In this document: positions 1 to 8,179 of the stretch, one piece after another | Position numbering within the stretch: position 1 is the stretch's first letter | Layout of the letters: each line of letters begins with the position of its first letter | Assembly (NCBI RefSeq): GCF_024508315.1 | Contig: NZ_CP101987.1 | Span: forward strand, 1,922,001 to 1,986,000 | Length of the DNA: 64,000 nucleotides | Direction of reading: 5' to 3' | From: Cellulomonas xiejunii | GTDB taxonomy: Bacteria > Actinomycetota > Actinomycetes > Actinomycetales > Cellulomonadaceae | Translations under genes and position numbers: made by a program | The notes under the pieces: model-generated | The model's input: the letters and a program-made list of their open reading frames with translations, nothing else | Databases searched by the model: none | What the model was told of the DNA's origin: nothing

Positions 1-968
1 AGCTGGAGCACAGCGGGCGAGCGCATCAGCAGCGAGTTGCCCGTGCCGGTGGTGTCGAAGTAGTGCGACTGGTCGTCGTCGACCAGGCGGTAGTAGCTCG
101 CGTTGTCGATGCCCCGGAAGCTGAGCGTCGGGCCCATGTGGTTGCCCTCGGCCGTGTGGTTGTAGACCACGTCGAGGATGACCTCGATGTTCGCGGCGTG
201 CAGCGCCTTGACCATCGACTTGAACTCCTGGACCTGCAGGCCCCGGCCGGCCGCCGACGCGAAGCCGTTGTGCGGCGCGAAGAAGCCGATCGTGTTGTAC
301 CCCCAGTAGTTCGACAGCCCCTTCTCCTGCAGCGAGGGGTCGTTGACGAACTGGTGGACGGGCATGAGCTCGACCGCGGTGATCCCCAGACCCGACAGGT
401 GCTCGACGACCGCGGGGTGGCCCAGCCCCGCGTACGTGCCGCGCATCTCCTCCGGCACGGCCGGGTGCAGGCGGGTCAGGCCCTTGACGTGCGCCTCGTA
501 GATCACCGACTCGTGGTACTCGTGCTCCGGCGGTCGGTCGTGGCCCCAGTCGAAGAACGGGTTGATGACGACCGAGGTCATGGTGTGGCCGCCGGAGTCC
601 GCCTCGTTGCGGGTCTGCGGGTCGCCGAACGTGTAGGAGTACAGCGACGGGTCGCCGTCGACCTGCCCGTCGATCGCCTTGGCGTACGGGTCGAGCAGAA
701 GCTTCGAGGGGTCGCAGCGGTGTCCGGCCGCCGGGTCGTACGGCCCGTGGACGCGGTAGCCGTACCGCTGACCGGGCGCGATGGACGGCAGGTAGCCGTG
801 CCAGACGAAGGCGTCGACCTCGGGCAGGTCGACGCGGGTCTCGGTGCCGTCGTCGGCGATGAGGCACAGCTCGACGCGTTCGGCCACGCCGGAGAACAGC
901 GCGAAGTTGGTTCCCGTGCCGTCGTAGGTGGCGCCGAGGGGGTAGGGGCGTCCGGGCCAGATGTGCAT
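1..968 (-). CDS. glgX: Glycogen debranching enzyme GlgX-type, N-terminal part (cut by window edge)
   Basis: GH13 isoamylase-type enzyme that hydrolyses alpha-1,6 branches of glycogen limit dextrins in the cytoplasm. Read on the minus strand from ATG at 968, the protein begins MHIWPGRPYPLGATYDG, the usual start of the family, followed by a CBM48-like domain. The catalytic barrel then starts: NYWGYNTIGFFAPHNG is clear, and the first conserved GH13 motif DVVYNHT is visible. The remaining catalytic residues and the stop lie outside the window. The transglutaminase-like gene is 84 bp upstream on the same strand. TreX/GlgX discrimination is not possible from this part alone; GlgX is the most likely name. 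Confidence 0.9.
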   Translation of the reverse strand, partial: MHIWPGRPYPLGATYDGTGTNFALFSGVAERVELCLIADDGTETRVDLPEVDAFVWHGYLPSIAPGQRYGYRVHGPYDPAAGHRCDPSKLLLDPYAKAIDGQVDGDPSLYSYTFGDPQTRNEADSGGHTMTSVVINPFFDWGHDRPPEHEYHESVIYEAHVKGLTRLHPAVPEEMRGTYAGLGHPAVVEHLSGLGITAVELMPVHQFVNDPSLQEKGLSNYWGYNTIGFFAPHNGFASAAGRGLQVQEFKSMVKALHAANIEVILDVVYNHTAEGNHMGPTLSFRGIDNASYYRLVDDDQSHYFDTTGTGNSLLMRSPAVLQ

Positions 969-1052
969 GGGCCCAGCGTGCCAGGCGGGTGTGAGGTCGG
1001 CTCTTCGAGCAGGTGTGGTCGGCGTCACGTCCGCTGCGCGTGCCGGCGAGGG

Positions 1053-1853
1053 TCAGCCGAGGGACACCAGCTCGCGCACGTCGTCGTCGGGGAGGGTGTC
1101 GACGACGGCGCTCACGACGACCTCCCGGAGCGTCGCGGTCCCGCGGTGCACCGACAGGAAGGCGGTGTCGGACGCGTCGCGCCCCGTCGCGATCCGCACG
1201 AGGGTCGAGCGCGGCGCGAGCGTCGTCGCGTCGACGACCCGCCACCGGCCCTCGACGTACGCCTCGGCCACCGCGTGGAAGTCCATGGGGTTCAGCCCGG
1301 GTGCGTACACGGCGACGACGCGCGCCGGGACGTCGAGCGCGCGCAGGAGGGCGACGACGAGGTGCGCGAAGTCGCGGCACACGCCCCGGCGGGCGAGCAG
1401 CGTGCGGACGGCGCCGTCCGTCGGCAGGCTGGCGCCCGGGACGTACGCGACGCGGGTCCCGACCCAGGAGCTCACCGCCGCGAGCAGGTCGACGCCCGTC
1501 AGGCCCTGGAACTCCGAGCGTGCCGTGGGGGCGAGCTCGTCGGACTCGCAGTAGCGGCTCGGGCGCAGGTACACCAGCTCGTCGGAGGGGCCGCCCAGGT
1601 CCTGCTCGGCACGGCCGGTGACGGTCGCGCGGTAGTCCACCGTGAGCGGGCCGGGATCCACGTCGAGCACGTGCAGGCGGGTCCCGTGCGGGTCGACCAC
1701 CTCGCGTGGCGTGACGGCGCGGCCGGCGGACGTCACGGTGAGCTGCTCCGTCGGGTCGTGCACGAGGGCGACGGCCACCTCGAGGACCAGGCGCGCGGGG
1801 GACGTGACGTCGAGGGTCAGGTGGGCGGTCATATCGCGCTTCACGTGCGACAT
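1053..1853 (-). CDS. Transglutaminase-like (cysteine protease fold) protein
   Basis: Protein of about 266 aa with an N-terminal beta-rich domain and a transglutaminase core. The likely catalytic triad is visible: Cys in RRGVCRDFAHL, His in NPMDFHAVAEAYV and Asp in WRVVDATTLAPR. Bacterial members with this layout are usually cytoplasmic and of unknown substrate; some act as proteases or amidases. No signal peptide is seen. Two ATG starts are possible, 1853 (MSHVKRDM) and 1832 (MTAHLTLDV); neither has a strong ribosome site. The gene reads away from the glycosyltransferase at 2020, leaving a 166-bp divergent promoter region, and may be co-transcribed with glgX. Confidence 0.8.
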   Translation of the reverse strand: MSHVKRDMTAHLTLDVTSPARLVLEVAVALVHDPTEQLTVTSAGRAVTPREVVDPHGTRLHVLDVDPGPLTVDYRATVTGRAEQDLGGPSDELVYLRPSRYCESDELAPTARSEFQGLTGVDLLAAVSSWVGTRVAYVPGASLPTDGAVRTLLARRGVCRDFAHLVVALLRALDVPARVVAVYAPGLNPMDFHAVAEAYVEGRWRVVDATTLAPRSTLVRIATGRDASDTAFLSVHRGTATLREVVVSAVVDTLPDDDVRELVSLG

Positions 1854-2019
1854 GGTGACAGAGCGGGCGATCTCCCGCGCGCGGACGGATGTCACGGTCC
1901 TCGAACGCCCGAAGCGTTTAGGACCGGTCGTCCCTTCGGCCCGCACGGCGTCGTCCGTTACCGTGGCAGCACCCTCGCCAGAGTCGGCAGGGATCGGCGG
2001 AGAGCGAAGCGAGGCCCCC

Positions 2020-3195
2020 ATGACCGCAACGCCCGAGCGGAACGACGCGCGCGTCACCGTCATCGTGCCGACGTTCAACGAGGCCCCGAACGTCGCCGAG
2101 CTGGTCCGCCGGGTCGGTGAGGCCACGCGCGGCCTGGGCGTCGAGCTGCTGTTCGTCGACGACTCGTCCGACGACACCGCGGACGTGGTGCGGGCCGTCG
2201 CCCCCACGGCCGAGCTCCCGGTGCGGGTGATCCACCGTGACGAGCCGGAAGGTGGCCTCGGTGGCGCCGTGCTCGAGGGCGTGCGCGCGTCGACGACCCC
2301 GTACTTCCTCGTCATGGACGGCGACCTGCAGCACCCGCCCGAGCTGATCCCCAGTCTCGTCAAGCGGGTCCAGGAGCCCGACGTCGACGTCGTCGTCGCG
2401 TCGCGCTACACGGGCGACGGGTCCAGCGCTGGGCTGTCGGGCGTCGTGCGGCACGCGGTGTCGTCCGCGTCGACGGCCGTGACGCGCGCGATGTTCCCCG
2501 TGCGGCTGCGGGACTGCTCGGACCCCATGACCGGCTTCTTCGCCGTGCGCAAGGCCGCGGTGGACCTCGAGACGCTGCGTCCGCGGGGGTTCAAGATCCT
2601 CCTCGAGATCCTCGCGCGGCACCCGATGCGGGTCGTCGAGGTGCCGTTCGTGTTCGGCTCCCGGTTCGCCGGGGAGTCCAAGGCGAACCTCGCGCAGGGC
2701 GTGCACTTCATGTGGCAGCTCGCGGGTCTGCGGTTCGGGCGCATGTCCCGCTTCGCGATCATCGGCGGGATGGGCGCCGTCGCGAACGTGGCGATCGTGG
2801 CGCTGCTCACCTGGCTCGGCGCCCCGTGGCTGCTCGCTGCCCTCGTCGCCGCGGAGCTCACCATCGTCGGCAACTTCCTGCTGCAGGAGCGCTTCGTGTT
2901 CCGCGACCTGCGGCACGAGGGCAAGGGCGTGTGGGCGCGGTTCGGGCAGTCGTTCACTTTCAACAACGTCGAGACGCTCATCCGGATGCCCGTCATGGCG
3001 CTGCTGGTCGAGACCATGCACGTCGCGGCGGTGCTCGCGACGGCCATCACCATCGCGATCGCCTTCGTGGTGCGCTTCACGTTCCACTCCCGCGTCGTGT
3101 ACCGGCCGCGGGAGTCGAGCCGGCGTGAGCTGCTGGTCGAGCGCGAGGCGGAGCAGGCAGGCCCGCCGCCCGCGCCGCGGACCGAGAGCGTCTGA
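2020..3195 (+). CDS. GT2 family glycosyltransferase fused to a GtrA membrane domain
   Basis: 391 aa. Residues 10-230 are a dolichol-phosphate-mannose-synthase-like GT2 domain: VIVPTFNEAPNVAELV at the nucleotide site, FVDDSSDD, and the metal-binding DxD in VMDGDLQHPP (Asp near residue 100). From about residue 243 a GtrA-type domain with four predicted membrane helices follows (SRFAIIGGMGAVANV). Such proteins transfer a sugar from a nucleotide to polyprenyl phosphate at the inner face of the membrane, and the GtrA part anchors or flips the lipid-linked sugar. It probably feeds cell-wall glycan or glycoprotein assembly; the sugar is not known. The ATG at 2020 starts just before the GT fold. Confidence 0.88.
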   Translation: MTATPERNDARVTVIVPTFNEAPNVAELVRRVGEATRGLGVELLFVDDSSDDTADVVRAVAPTAELPVRVIHRDEPEGGLGGAVLEGVRASTTPYFLVMDGDLQHPPELIPSLVKRVQEPDVDVVVASRYTGDGSSAGLSGVVRHAVSSASTAVTRAMFPVRLRDCSDPMTGFFAVRKAAVDLETLRPRGFKILLEILARHPMRVVEVPFVFGSRFAGESKANLAQGVHFMWQLAGLRFGRMSRFAIIGGMGAVANVAIVALLTWLGAPWLLAALVAAELTIVGNFLLQERFVFRDLRHEGKGVWARFGQSFTFNNVETLIRMPVMALLVETMHVAAVLATAITIAIAFVVRFTFHSRVVYRPRESSRRELLVEREAEQAGPPPAPRTESV

Positions 3196-3266
3196 ACCAC
3201 CCGTCCCGGCGTGCGCCCGGGGTCGCGGCACCGCAGGATCAGGGTGACGCCGACCGGAGGGACGCC

Positions 3267-3806
3267 ATGACGGACCACACCGACGAGCCCCTCGACCTGG
3301 CGCTCGTCCGGACCTACATCAACGACCACATCACCGGCGCCAGCGCCGTGTCGGCACGCGTCGAGCGCATGAGCGGCAACCCGGACGCGGGCGAGGACGC
3401 GCCGGTGCTCGCGCAGCTGGCCCGCGAGCTGCGCCAGGAGCGTGACGTCCACGAGGCGACCGCGCGCGACCTGGGGTTCACGCTGTCGCGGTGGAAGCAC
3501 GCGGGCGCGGCCGTCGCGGAGCGTGTCGCGCGCCTCAAGCCGAACGGGCGGATCCGCAGCCGCTCGCCCCTCTCGCTGGTCCTGGAGCTCGAGATCCTGC
3601 GGTCGGGGCTCGAGGGCAAGCGGCTGGGCTGGATGACGCTGCGCGAGCACGCCGACGCCCTCGGGCTGGACGCAGCACGCCTGGACCGCCTGGTCGAGCG
3701 CTCGCGTGCGCAGGCCGAGCTGGTCGAGGGGATGCACGCCCGGCACCGGGCGCAGGCGTTCGGTGCGACCGGTGCGGACCAGGCCGGGAGCGCCCCGGCG
3801 CGGTGA
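3267..3806 (+). CDS. Conserved hypothetical helical protein
   Basis: 179 aa, acidic N-terminus, predicted almost wholly alpha-helical, no membrane segment and no signal peptide. It looks like a four-helix bundle with charged repeats (ELRQERDVHEATARDLGF), with an Ala/Gly-rich disordered tail. I do not recognise a catalytic motif. The ATG follows a GGAGGG ribosome site at the proper distance. It stands alone on the plus strand between the glycosyltransferase and the DUF6457 gene. Similar small proteins occur in other actinobacteria as far as I recall, with no assigned function. Confidence 0.7.
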   Translation: MTDHTDEPLDLALVRTYINDHITGASAVSARVERMSGNPDAGEDAPVLAQLARELRQERDVHEATARDLGFTLSRWKHAGAAVAERVARLKPNGRIRSRSPLSLVLELEILRSGLEGKRLGWMTLREHADALGLDAARLDRLVERSRAQAELVEGMHARHRAQAFGATGADQAGSAPAR

Positions 3807-3872
3807 GATCCTGCGACGTGTCACCCGGCGGGTGGACCACGGCGGCCTAGGCTGCACCGAGGAGGTGTGGCG

Positions 3873-4142
3873 ATGGACGCACTGCAGGACTGGACGCGGA
3901 GCGTGGCCCCGGCACTCGGGGTCGACGTGGGTCTGGTGGCCGCGACGCAGGACCAGGTGCTCGACATGGTGCGGGACGTCGCGCACGGCGTCGTGCGGCC
4001 GGCAGCACCACTGACGGCCTACGTCGTGGGGCTCGCGGCCGGGCGTGCCGGTGCGCAGGGCGGTGACGTGGCAGCAGCGGTGGCCGAGGCTCTCGCCCAG
4101 GTCGACGCGCTGCTCAGCGACCGGGGGGCGGCTGCGGGCTGA
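3873..4142 (+). CDS. DUF6457 family small protein
   Basis: 89 aa, helical, no transmembrane helix (MDALQDWTRSVAPALGVDVG). It resembles the DUF6457 domain, which in other actinobacteria is often found beside or fused to MobA-like nucleotidyltransferases, so a role linked to molybdenum cofactor maturation is an inference from context. The start is ATG 3873 because GGAGG at 3861-3865 is 7 nt upstream; a GTG at 3867 in the same frame is less well placed. A TAGGCT -10 box lies at 3848-3853. The 3' end overlaps the convergent mobA-like gene by 29 bp. Confidence 0.75.
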   Translation: MDALQDWTRSVAPALGVDVGLVAATQDQVLDMVRDVAHGVVRPAAPLTAYVVGLAAGRAGAQGGDVAAAVAEALAQVDALLSDRGAAAG

Positions 4143-4794
4143 GCGGCCCCGCAGGACGCCCGCTGCGCGGGGAGCCCGACCCGTCGGCGTCCCGCGGTGT
4201 CCCGAGCCGTGCTGCCGCCCGCCGCGCCGTGGCCAGGTCGTCCGGGTCGTCGACGTCGAGCACCGTGCGTGCCGCCACGTGGACGAGCCGCGTCCGCAGG
4301 CCGGCGGCGAGGTCGCGCGCGGGCCGGCCGTGCGGGTCGGCCAGCCGGTCCGCGAGGGCCGCGATCCGGTAGGCGGCGAGCAGCGGCTGGGGGTGCTCGT
4401 CAGGCCCCGTCGCCAGTGCGGCGTCCACGTCGGGCTCCTCGGCCAGCGCCGCGGTGAGCGCGGCGACGGCTGCGCCGGCGAACGGCTGGTCACCGGCCAG
4501 CACCACCACCACCGCCGTGCCCGGGTGGGCCGCCAGTCCGGCGGCGACCCCGGCGGCCACCCCCGCGAACGGCCCGCCGCCCGGCGGGTCCTCGCGCGCC
4601 CACAGCACCGCTCGCCCGACGTCCCGCGGCTCACCGACGACGACCACGGGCAGCGGCCCCACGTCGTCCAGCAGGCGCCGCAGCACGGGCAGCCCGCCGA
4701 CGTCGAGCGCGGTCTTGTCGACGCCACCGAGCCGGCGGGCGGTGCCGCCGGTCAGCACGACCACGAGGGCGGGTGCGGACGTCACGACCGCCAC
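4114..4794 (-). CDS. mobA: MobA-like molybdenum cofactor nucleotidyltransferase
   Basis: 226 aa. The N-terminus carries the nucleotide-binding signature of the MobA/MocA family (LTGGTARRLGGVDKTAL) and a metal-binding region at VVLAGDQPFAG, where family members have LxxDxP. MobA attaches GMP (MocA attaches CMP) to Mo-molybdopterin to give the dinucleotide form. NarG and the Nas fusion in this window belong to families using the bis-MGD form, which favours MobA. It is the last gene of the regulator-modABC operon, 12 bp after modC. The C-terminal 25 residues are Pro/Gly-rich and probably disordered. MobA versus MocA cannot be settled by sequence alone. Confidence 0.83.
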   Translation of the reverse strand: MAVVTSAPALVVVLTGGTARRLGGVDKTALDVGGLPVLRRLLDDVGPLPVVVVGEPRDVGRAVLWAREDPPGGGPFAGVAAGVAAGLAAHPGTAVVVVLAGDQPFAGAAVAALTAALAEEPDVDAALATGPDEHPQPLLAAYRIAALADRLADPHGRPARDLAAGLRTRLVHVAARTVLDVDDPDDLATARRAAARLGTPRDADGSGSPRSGRPAGPLSPQPPPGR

Positions 4795-4806
4795 GCTAGG
4801 CGGTGC

Positions 4807-5526
4807 TCAGGAGATCGCCGCGGCGACCCGCGCGACGTACGGCGTGCCGGGCGCGGCGGCGAGCGCGGCCGGCGTGCCCCGCTGGACCTCGCGACCCTCC
4901 TCGAGCACGAGGACCTCGTCGGCCAGGTCCAGCGCGTCGCGCAGGTCGTGGGTGACGACGAGCGCCGGGACGCCGGTCCCGACCGCACGCCGCACGACGT
5001 CACGCACGCGCTCGCGGGTCCCGGCGTCCAGGGCGCCGAAGGGCTCGTCGAGCAGCAGCGCCCGCGGGTTCGCCGCCAGGGCCCGGGCGACCGCGACGCG
5101 CTGCGCCTGCCCGCCGGAGAGCTGGTCGGCACGCGTGCGGGCGTGTGCAGCCAGCCCGACGTCCGCCAGCAGCGCGTCGGCGACCGCACGCGCCCGGTGC
5201 GCCCGTACGCCCTGCGCGCGCGGCCCGAACGCGACGTTCTCGCGGGCGGACAGGCGACCGAACAGCAGGCCGTCCTGCAGGACCACCCCGAGACGGCGGT
5301 CCCGCGGTGGCACGTGGCGGCCGTCGGACGCGTCGTCCAGGACGGCGTCCCCCAGGCGCACGTGCCCGGTGGTGACCGGGACCAGGCCGGCGACCGCCTC
5401 CAGCAGCGTGGACTTGCCGCTGCCGTTCGGCCCCATGACCGCGAGCACCGACCCGGCCGGGACGCGGAACGCCACGTCCAGCCCGAAGGGGCCGCGCGCG
5501 ACCCGCACGTCGACCTCGAGCGTCAT
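4807..5526 (-). CDS. modC: Molybdate ABC transporter ATP-binding protein (short form)
   Basis: 239 aa ATPase energising molybdate uptake. Walker A is GPNGSGKST near residue 32, the signature is QLSGGQAQRVAVARAL, Walker B is ALLLDEPFGALD, and the switch His is in VVTHDLRDAL. It lacks the C-terminal TOBE domain found in classical ModC of about 350 aa, so intracellular molybdate sensing by the transporter itself is probably absent; a TOBE domain is instead on the regulator encoded at the head of the operon. The ATG overlaps the modB stop (ATGA). Confidence 0.93.
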   Translation of the reverse strand: MTLEVDVRVARGPFGLDVAFRVPAGSVLAVMGPNGSGKSTLLEAVAGLVPVTTGHVRLGDAVLDDASDGRHVPPRDRRLGVVLQDGLLFGRLSARENVAFGPRAQGVRAHRARAVADALLADVGLAAHARTRADQLSGGQAQRVAVARALAANPRALLLDEPFGALDAGTRERVRDVVRRAVGTGVPALVVTHDLRDALDLADEVLVLEEGREVQRGTPAALAAAPGTPYVARVAAAIS

Positions 5527-6392
5527 CGTGCCCCCGTCCGCGAGGCCCGGGCGAGCGGCAGCCCGCCGACCCACCGTCCGCGCATCGCGACGAGCACCGC
5601 GACCGAGAGCACGAGCAGCAGCACGGACATCGCCACCGCCTGCTCGGGTGCGGTGTCCATCGCCAGGTACACGGCCAGCGGCATCGTGCGTGTGGTGCCG
5701 GGGAAGCTGCCGGCGAACGTCACGGTGGCGCCGAACTCCCCGAGCGCGCGCGTGAAGCACAGCGCCGCGCCCGCGGCCACGCCCGGTCCGACGGCCGGCA
5801 GGGTCACACGCCGCAGCACGTACGCGGGGGAGGCGCCCAGCGTCTGCGCGGCCAGCGCGCGGCGTCGGTCGGCCCCGCGCAGGGCGCCCTCGACGGCCAG
5901 GACGAGGAACGGCAGCGACACGAACACCTGGGCGAGGACGACGGCGACCGACGTGAACGGCACCGTGACCCCGAACCACGCCTCGAGCGTCCCGCCGAGC
6001 GGGCCGCGCCGCCCCAGGAGCAGCAGCAGCGCGACGCCCCCCACGACGGGTGGCAGCACGAGCGGCACCGTGACCAGACAGCGCAGCAGCCACCCGCCCC
6101 GCAGGTCGTCGTGCGCGAGCACCCAGGCGAGCGGGACACCGAGCACGAGCGCCACGAGCGTGGCGGTGCCCGCCGTGACGAGCGAGAGCCGCAGCGCCTG
6201 CAGCACGGCGGGGTCGGCCACGAGCGTCGTCATGTCGTGCCACGGCGTCGCGAGCAGCAGCGCGACCAGCGGCAGCACGAGCACCGCCACGCCCAGGCCC
6301 GCGAGCCCGACGAGCACGCGACTGGCCCAGCCCGACGCGAGCGCGCTCGCCCCCGTGGTCGGGCGCGTCGTCGGGGCGTCCCGTGTGGTCAC
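5523..6392 (-). CDS. modB: Molybdate ABC transporter permease
   Basis: 289 aa inner-membrane permease with six or so predicted helices. The conserved EAA loop that docks on ModC reads AAQTLGASPAYVLRRVTLP. The segment ALGEFGATVTFAGSFPGTTRTMPLAVY is typical of ModB/CysT-like permeases for oxyanions. A GTG start at 6392 overlaps the modA stop (GTGA), indicating translational coupling; the first 30 residues are Thr/Ala-rich and cytoplasmic. Between modA and modC in a compact operon. Confidence 0.93.
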   Translation of the reverse strand: MTTRDAPTTRPTTGASALASGWASRVLVGLAGLGVAVLVLPLVALLLATPWHDMTTLVADPAVLQALRLSLVTAGTATLVALVLGVPLAWVLAHDDLRGGWLLRCLVTVPLVLPPVVGGVALLLLLGRRGPLGGTLEAWFGVTVPFTSVAVVLAQVFVSLPFLVLAVEGALRGADRRRALAAQTLGASPAYVLRRVTLPAVGPGVAAGAALCFTRALGEFGATVTFAGSFPGTTRTMPLAVYLAMDTAPEQAVAMSVLLLVLSVAVLVAMRGRWVGGLPLARASRTGAR

Positions 6393-7192
6393 GGGACCTC
6401 GAACCCGGCCTCGGTGAGCGTGCGGCGTCCCTCCGGGCCGCGCAGCAGCGCGAGGAAGGCCGTGGCGGCCTCGGCGTGCGGGGCGTCGGGCAGCACGAGC
6501 GCCGGGTACGCGGTCGTCACCTGCGCGTCCGGTGGCAGCTCGAGGCCGTCCACCGCGCTGCCGGCGGCGACCACGTCCGTGCGGTAGACCAGGCCGACGT
6601 CGGCCTCGTCGAGCGTCAGGCGCGTGAGCACGGCCCGCACGTCCTGCTCGAGGGTGTCCGGCGACGGCGTGATGCCGGCCCGGGCGAGGGCCTGCGCGCC
6701 GAGGGCGCCGCACGGCACCTCGGGCGCGCACAGCGCGACCGTCAGGGCGGGGTCGGCGACGTCCGCGAGCGACGTGACGTGACCGGGGTTGCCGGCCGGC
6801 ACCGCGAGCTGCAGCCGGTTGCGGGCGACGACGACGGCGTCTCCGCCGGTGACCTCGGTGACGCCCGCCATGGTCTGCGGGCTCGCCGTGACGAGCACGT
6901 CGGCGGGGGCGCCCGCGACCACCTGGCGTGCCAGCGTCGCGCTCCCGGCGAAGCTCGTCCGGACCGTCAACCCGGGGTGCTCGGCCTCGAGGTCGTCGGC
7001 GAGGGTCGTCAGCACGTCCGTCAACGAGGCCGCTGCGAGCACGACCAGGGTGCCGTCGAGCGTGCCCGAGGCGGCAGGTGGACGCCGCTCGGCCGGGACC
7101 GCGGCGGGCGCCGACGCGGCACAGCCCACGAGCCCGAGCGTGACGACCGCGAGCAGGACGACCGCGGGTCGCCGGGCCGAGGGCAGGGTCAT
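6389..7192 (-). CDS. modA: Molybdate-binding lipoprotein
   Basis: 267 aa solute-binding protein. The N-terminus is a lipoprotein signal (LLAVVTLGLVGC), with lipidation expected at the Cys of the LVGC lipobox. The mature domain shows the ModA pattern: LVVLAAASLTDVL, FAGSATLARQVVAGAPADVLVTAS, and GLVYRTDVVAA near the C-terminus. It would capture molybdate or tungstate outside the membrane and hand it to ModBC. The ATG overlaps the stop of the upstream TOBE/HTH gene (ATGA). Confidence 0.94.
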   Translation of the reverse strand: MTLPSARRPAVVLLAVVTLGLVGCAASAPAAVPAERRPPAASGTLDGTLVVLAAASLTDVLTTLADDLEAEHPGLTVRTSFAGSATLARQVVAGAPADVLVTASPQTMAGVTEVTGGDAVVVARNRLQLAVPAGNPGHVTSLADVADPALTVALCAPEVPCGALGAQALARAGITPSPDTLEQDVRAVLTRLTLDEADVGLVYRTDVVAAGSAVDGLELPPDAQVTTAYPALVLPDAPHAEAATAFLALLRGPEGRRTLTEAGFEVP

Positions 7193-7587
7193 GGCTGCTC
7201 CACGTGCTCGACCGCGACGTTGGTCGCCTTGACCGACGCGACCGCCACGACACCGGGCTCCAGGCCCAGGTCGTCGGCGGCCTCGCGGCTGATGAGCGAG
7301 ACGACCCGGAAGGGCCCGGCCTGGATCTCCACCTGGGCCATCACGGTGTCGCGCACGACGCGGGTGACGATGCCGCGCAGCCGGTTACGGGTCGAGCGCT
7401 GGTGCCCGCCGGGTGCGGGCTCGGCCCCGAGCTCCTGCGCGAGGCGGGCGAGCGCACGGCCGTCGACGGCGTGGTGCCCGGCGGCGTCGCGCACCGCGGC
7501 GAGCCGCCCGGAGTCGATCCAGCGCCGCACGGTGTCGTCGCTGACGCCCAGGAGTGTCGCGGCTTCGGTGGCGCGGTAGGTCGGCAC
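7189..7587 (-). CDS. Molybdate-responsive HTH/TOBE regulator (ModE-like analogue)
   Basis: 132 aa. Residues 3-50 form an excisionase/MerR-type helix-turn-helix (YRATEAATLLGVSDDTVRRW), and residues 65-128 form a TOBE (molbindin) domain (NRLRGIVTRVVRDTVMAQVEI) that in relatives binds molybdate. The combination suggests a small sensor-regulator controlling its own mod operon, of which it is the first gene. GTG start at 7587; a TAGGCT -10 box lies 7 nt upstream, so the transcript is probably leaderless. Two identical 12-bp palindromes upstream are candidate operators. Repressor versus activator is inferred only from operator position over the -35 region. Confidence 0.85.
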   Translation of the reverse strand: MPTYRATEAATLLGVSDDTVRRWIDSGRLAAVRDAAGHHAVDGRALARLAQELGAEPAPGGHQRSTRNRLRGIVTRVVRDTVMAQVEIQAGPFRVVSLISREAADDLGLEPGVVAVASVKATNVAVEHVEQP

Positions 7588-7594
7588 CCGCCCC

Positions 7595-7710
7595 AGCCTA
7601 GGGGAGCGACCGCATCTGCGGGCGTTTTGCCCCCGACGAGCCGCATCTGCGGTCGCTGCGGGACGGAACGGCGGCGGCGCGGCAGCGCGTTGCGCGCCCC
7701 GGCCTAGGCT
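7595..7710. promoter_or_regulatory. Divergent promoters and twin palindromic operator between mod operon and moaE
   Basis: The 12-mer CCGCATCTGCGG occurs at 7610-7621 and again at 7641-7652, 31 bp apart, close to three helical turns. Each copy is a palindrome apart from its two central bases. The flanks extend the pair into a larger inverted repeat, 7605-7621 against 7641-7657. On the minus strand TAGGCT (7600-7595) is 7 nt before the regulator GTG. On the plus strand TAGGCT (7705-7710) is 7 nt before the moaE GTG. Both transcripts would be leaderless. The left palindrome covers the expected -35 of the mod promoter. Confidence 0.65.
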
Positions 7711-7717
7711 GACGAGC

Positions 7718-8173
7718 GTGACCTCCGACGACTCGCGCCTGCACGCCCCGGCCCGCCGTGTGGTCCTCGCCGAGGTCACCGCCGACCCCGTCGACGTCGA
7801 CGCGCTCGCGCGCGCCGTCAGCGACGCTGCGGCCGGTGCGGTCGTCACGTTCGCCGGCGTGGTGCGCGACCACGACCGCGGGCGCGGCGTGACGGGGCTC
7901 GAGTACGTCGCGCACCCGGACGCGCCGGACGTGGTCGCGCGCGTCGTCGCGGACGTCGCCGCACGCAGCCCGGTCGACGCGGTCGCGTGCGTCCACCGCA
8001 TCGGCGCGCTCGACGTGGGGGACTGCGCGCTGGGCGTCGCCGTCTCCGCCGCGCACCGCCACGAGGCCTTCGCCGCGGCCGCGCTGCTCGTCGACGAGAT
8101 CAAGGCGCACCTGCCGGTGTGGAAGCGCCAGGACCTGACCGCCGGGGGCCACGAGTGGGTCGACAGCGCCTGA
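7718..8173 (+). CDS. moaE: Molybdopterin synthase large subunit
   Basis: 151 aa catalytic subunit of molybdopterin synthase, which with thiocarboxylated MoaD converts cyclic pyranopterin monophosphate to molybdopterin. Conserved features: VVTFAGVVRDHDRG, VHRIGALDVGD, and the active-site stretch DEIKAHLPVWKRQ with the catalytic Lys. GTG start, with a -10 box 7 nt upstream. It converges on moaD with only 6 bp between the stops; the two subunits are therefore encoded tail to tail rather than in one operon. Confidence 0.95.
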   Translation: MTSDDSRLHAPARRVVLAEVTADPVDVDALARAVSDAAAGAVVTFAGVVRDHDRGRGVTGLEYVAHPDAPDVVARVVADVAARSPVDAVACVHRIGALDVGDCALGVAVSAAHRHEAFAAAALLVDEIKAHLPVWKRQDLTAGGHEWVDSA

Positions 8174-8179
8174 CACCGG

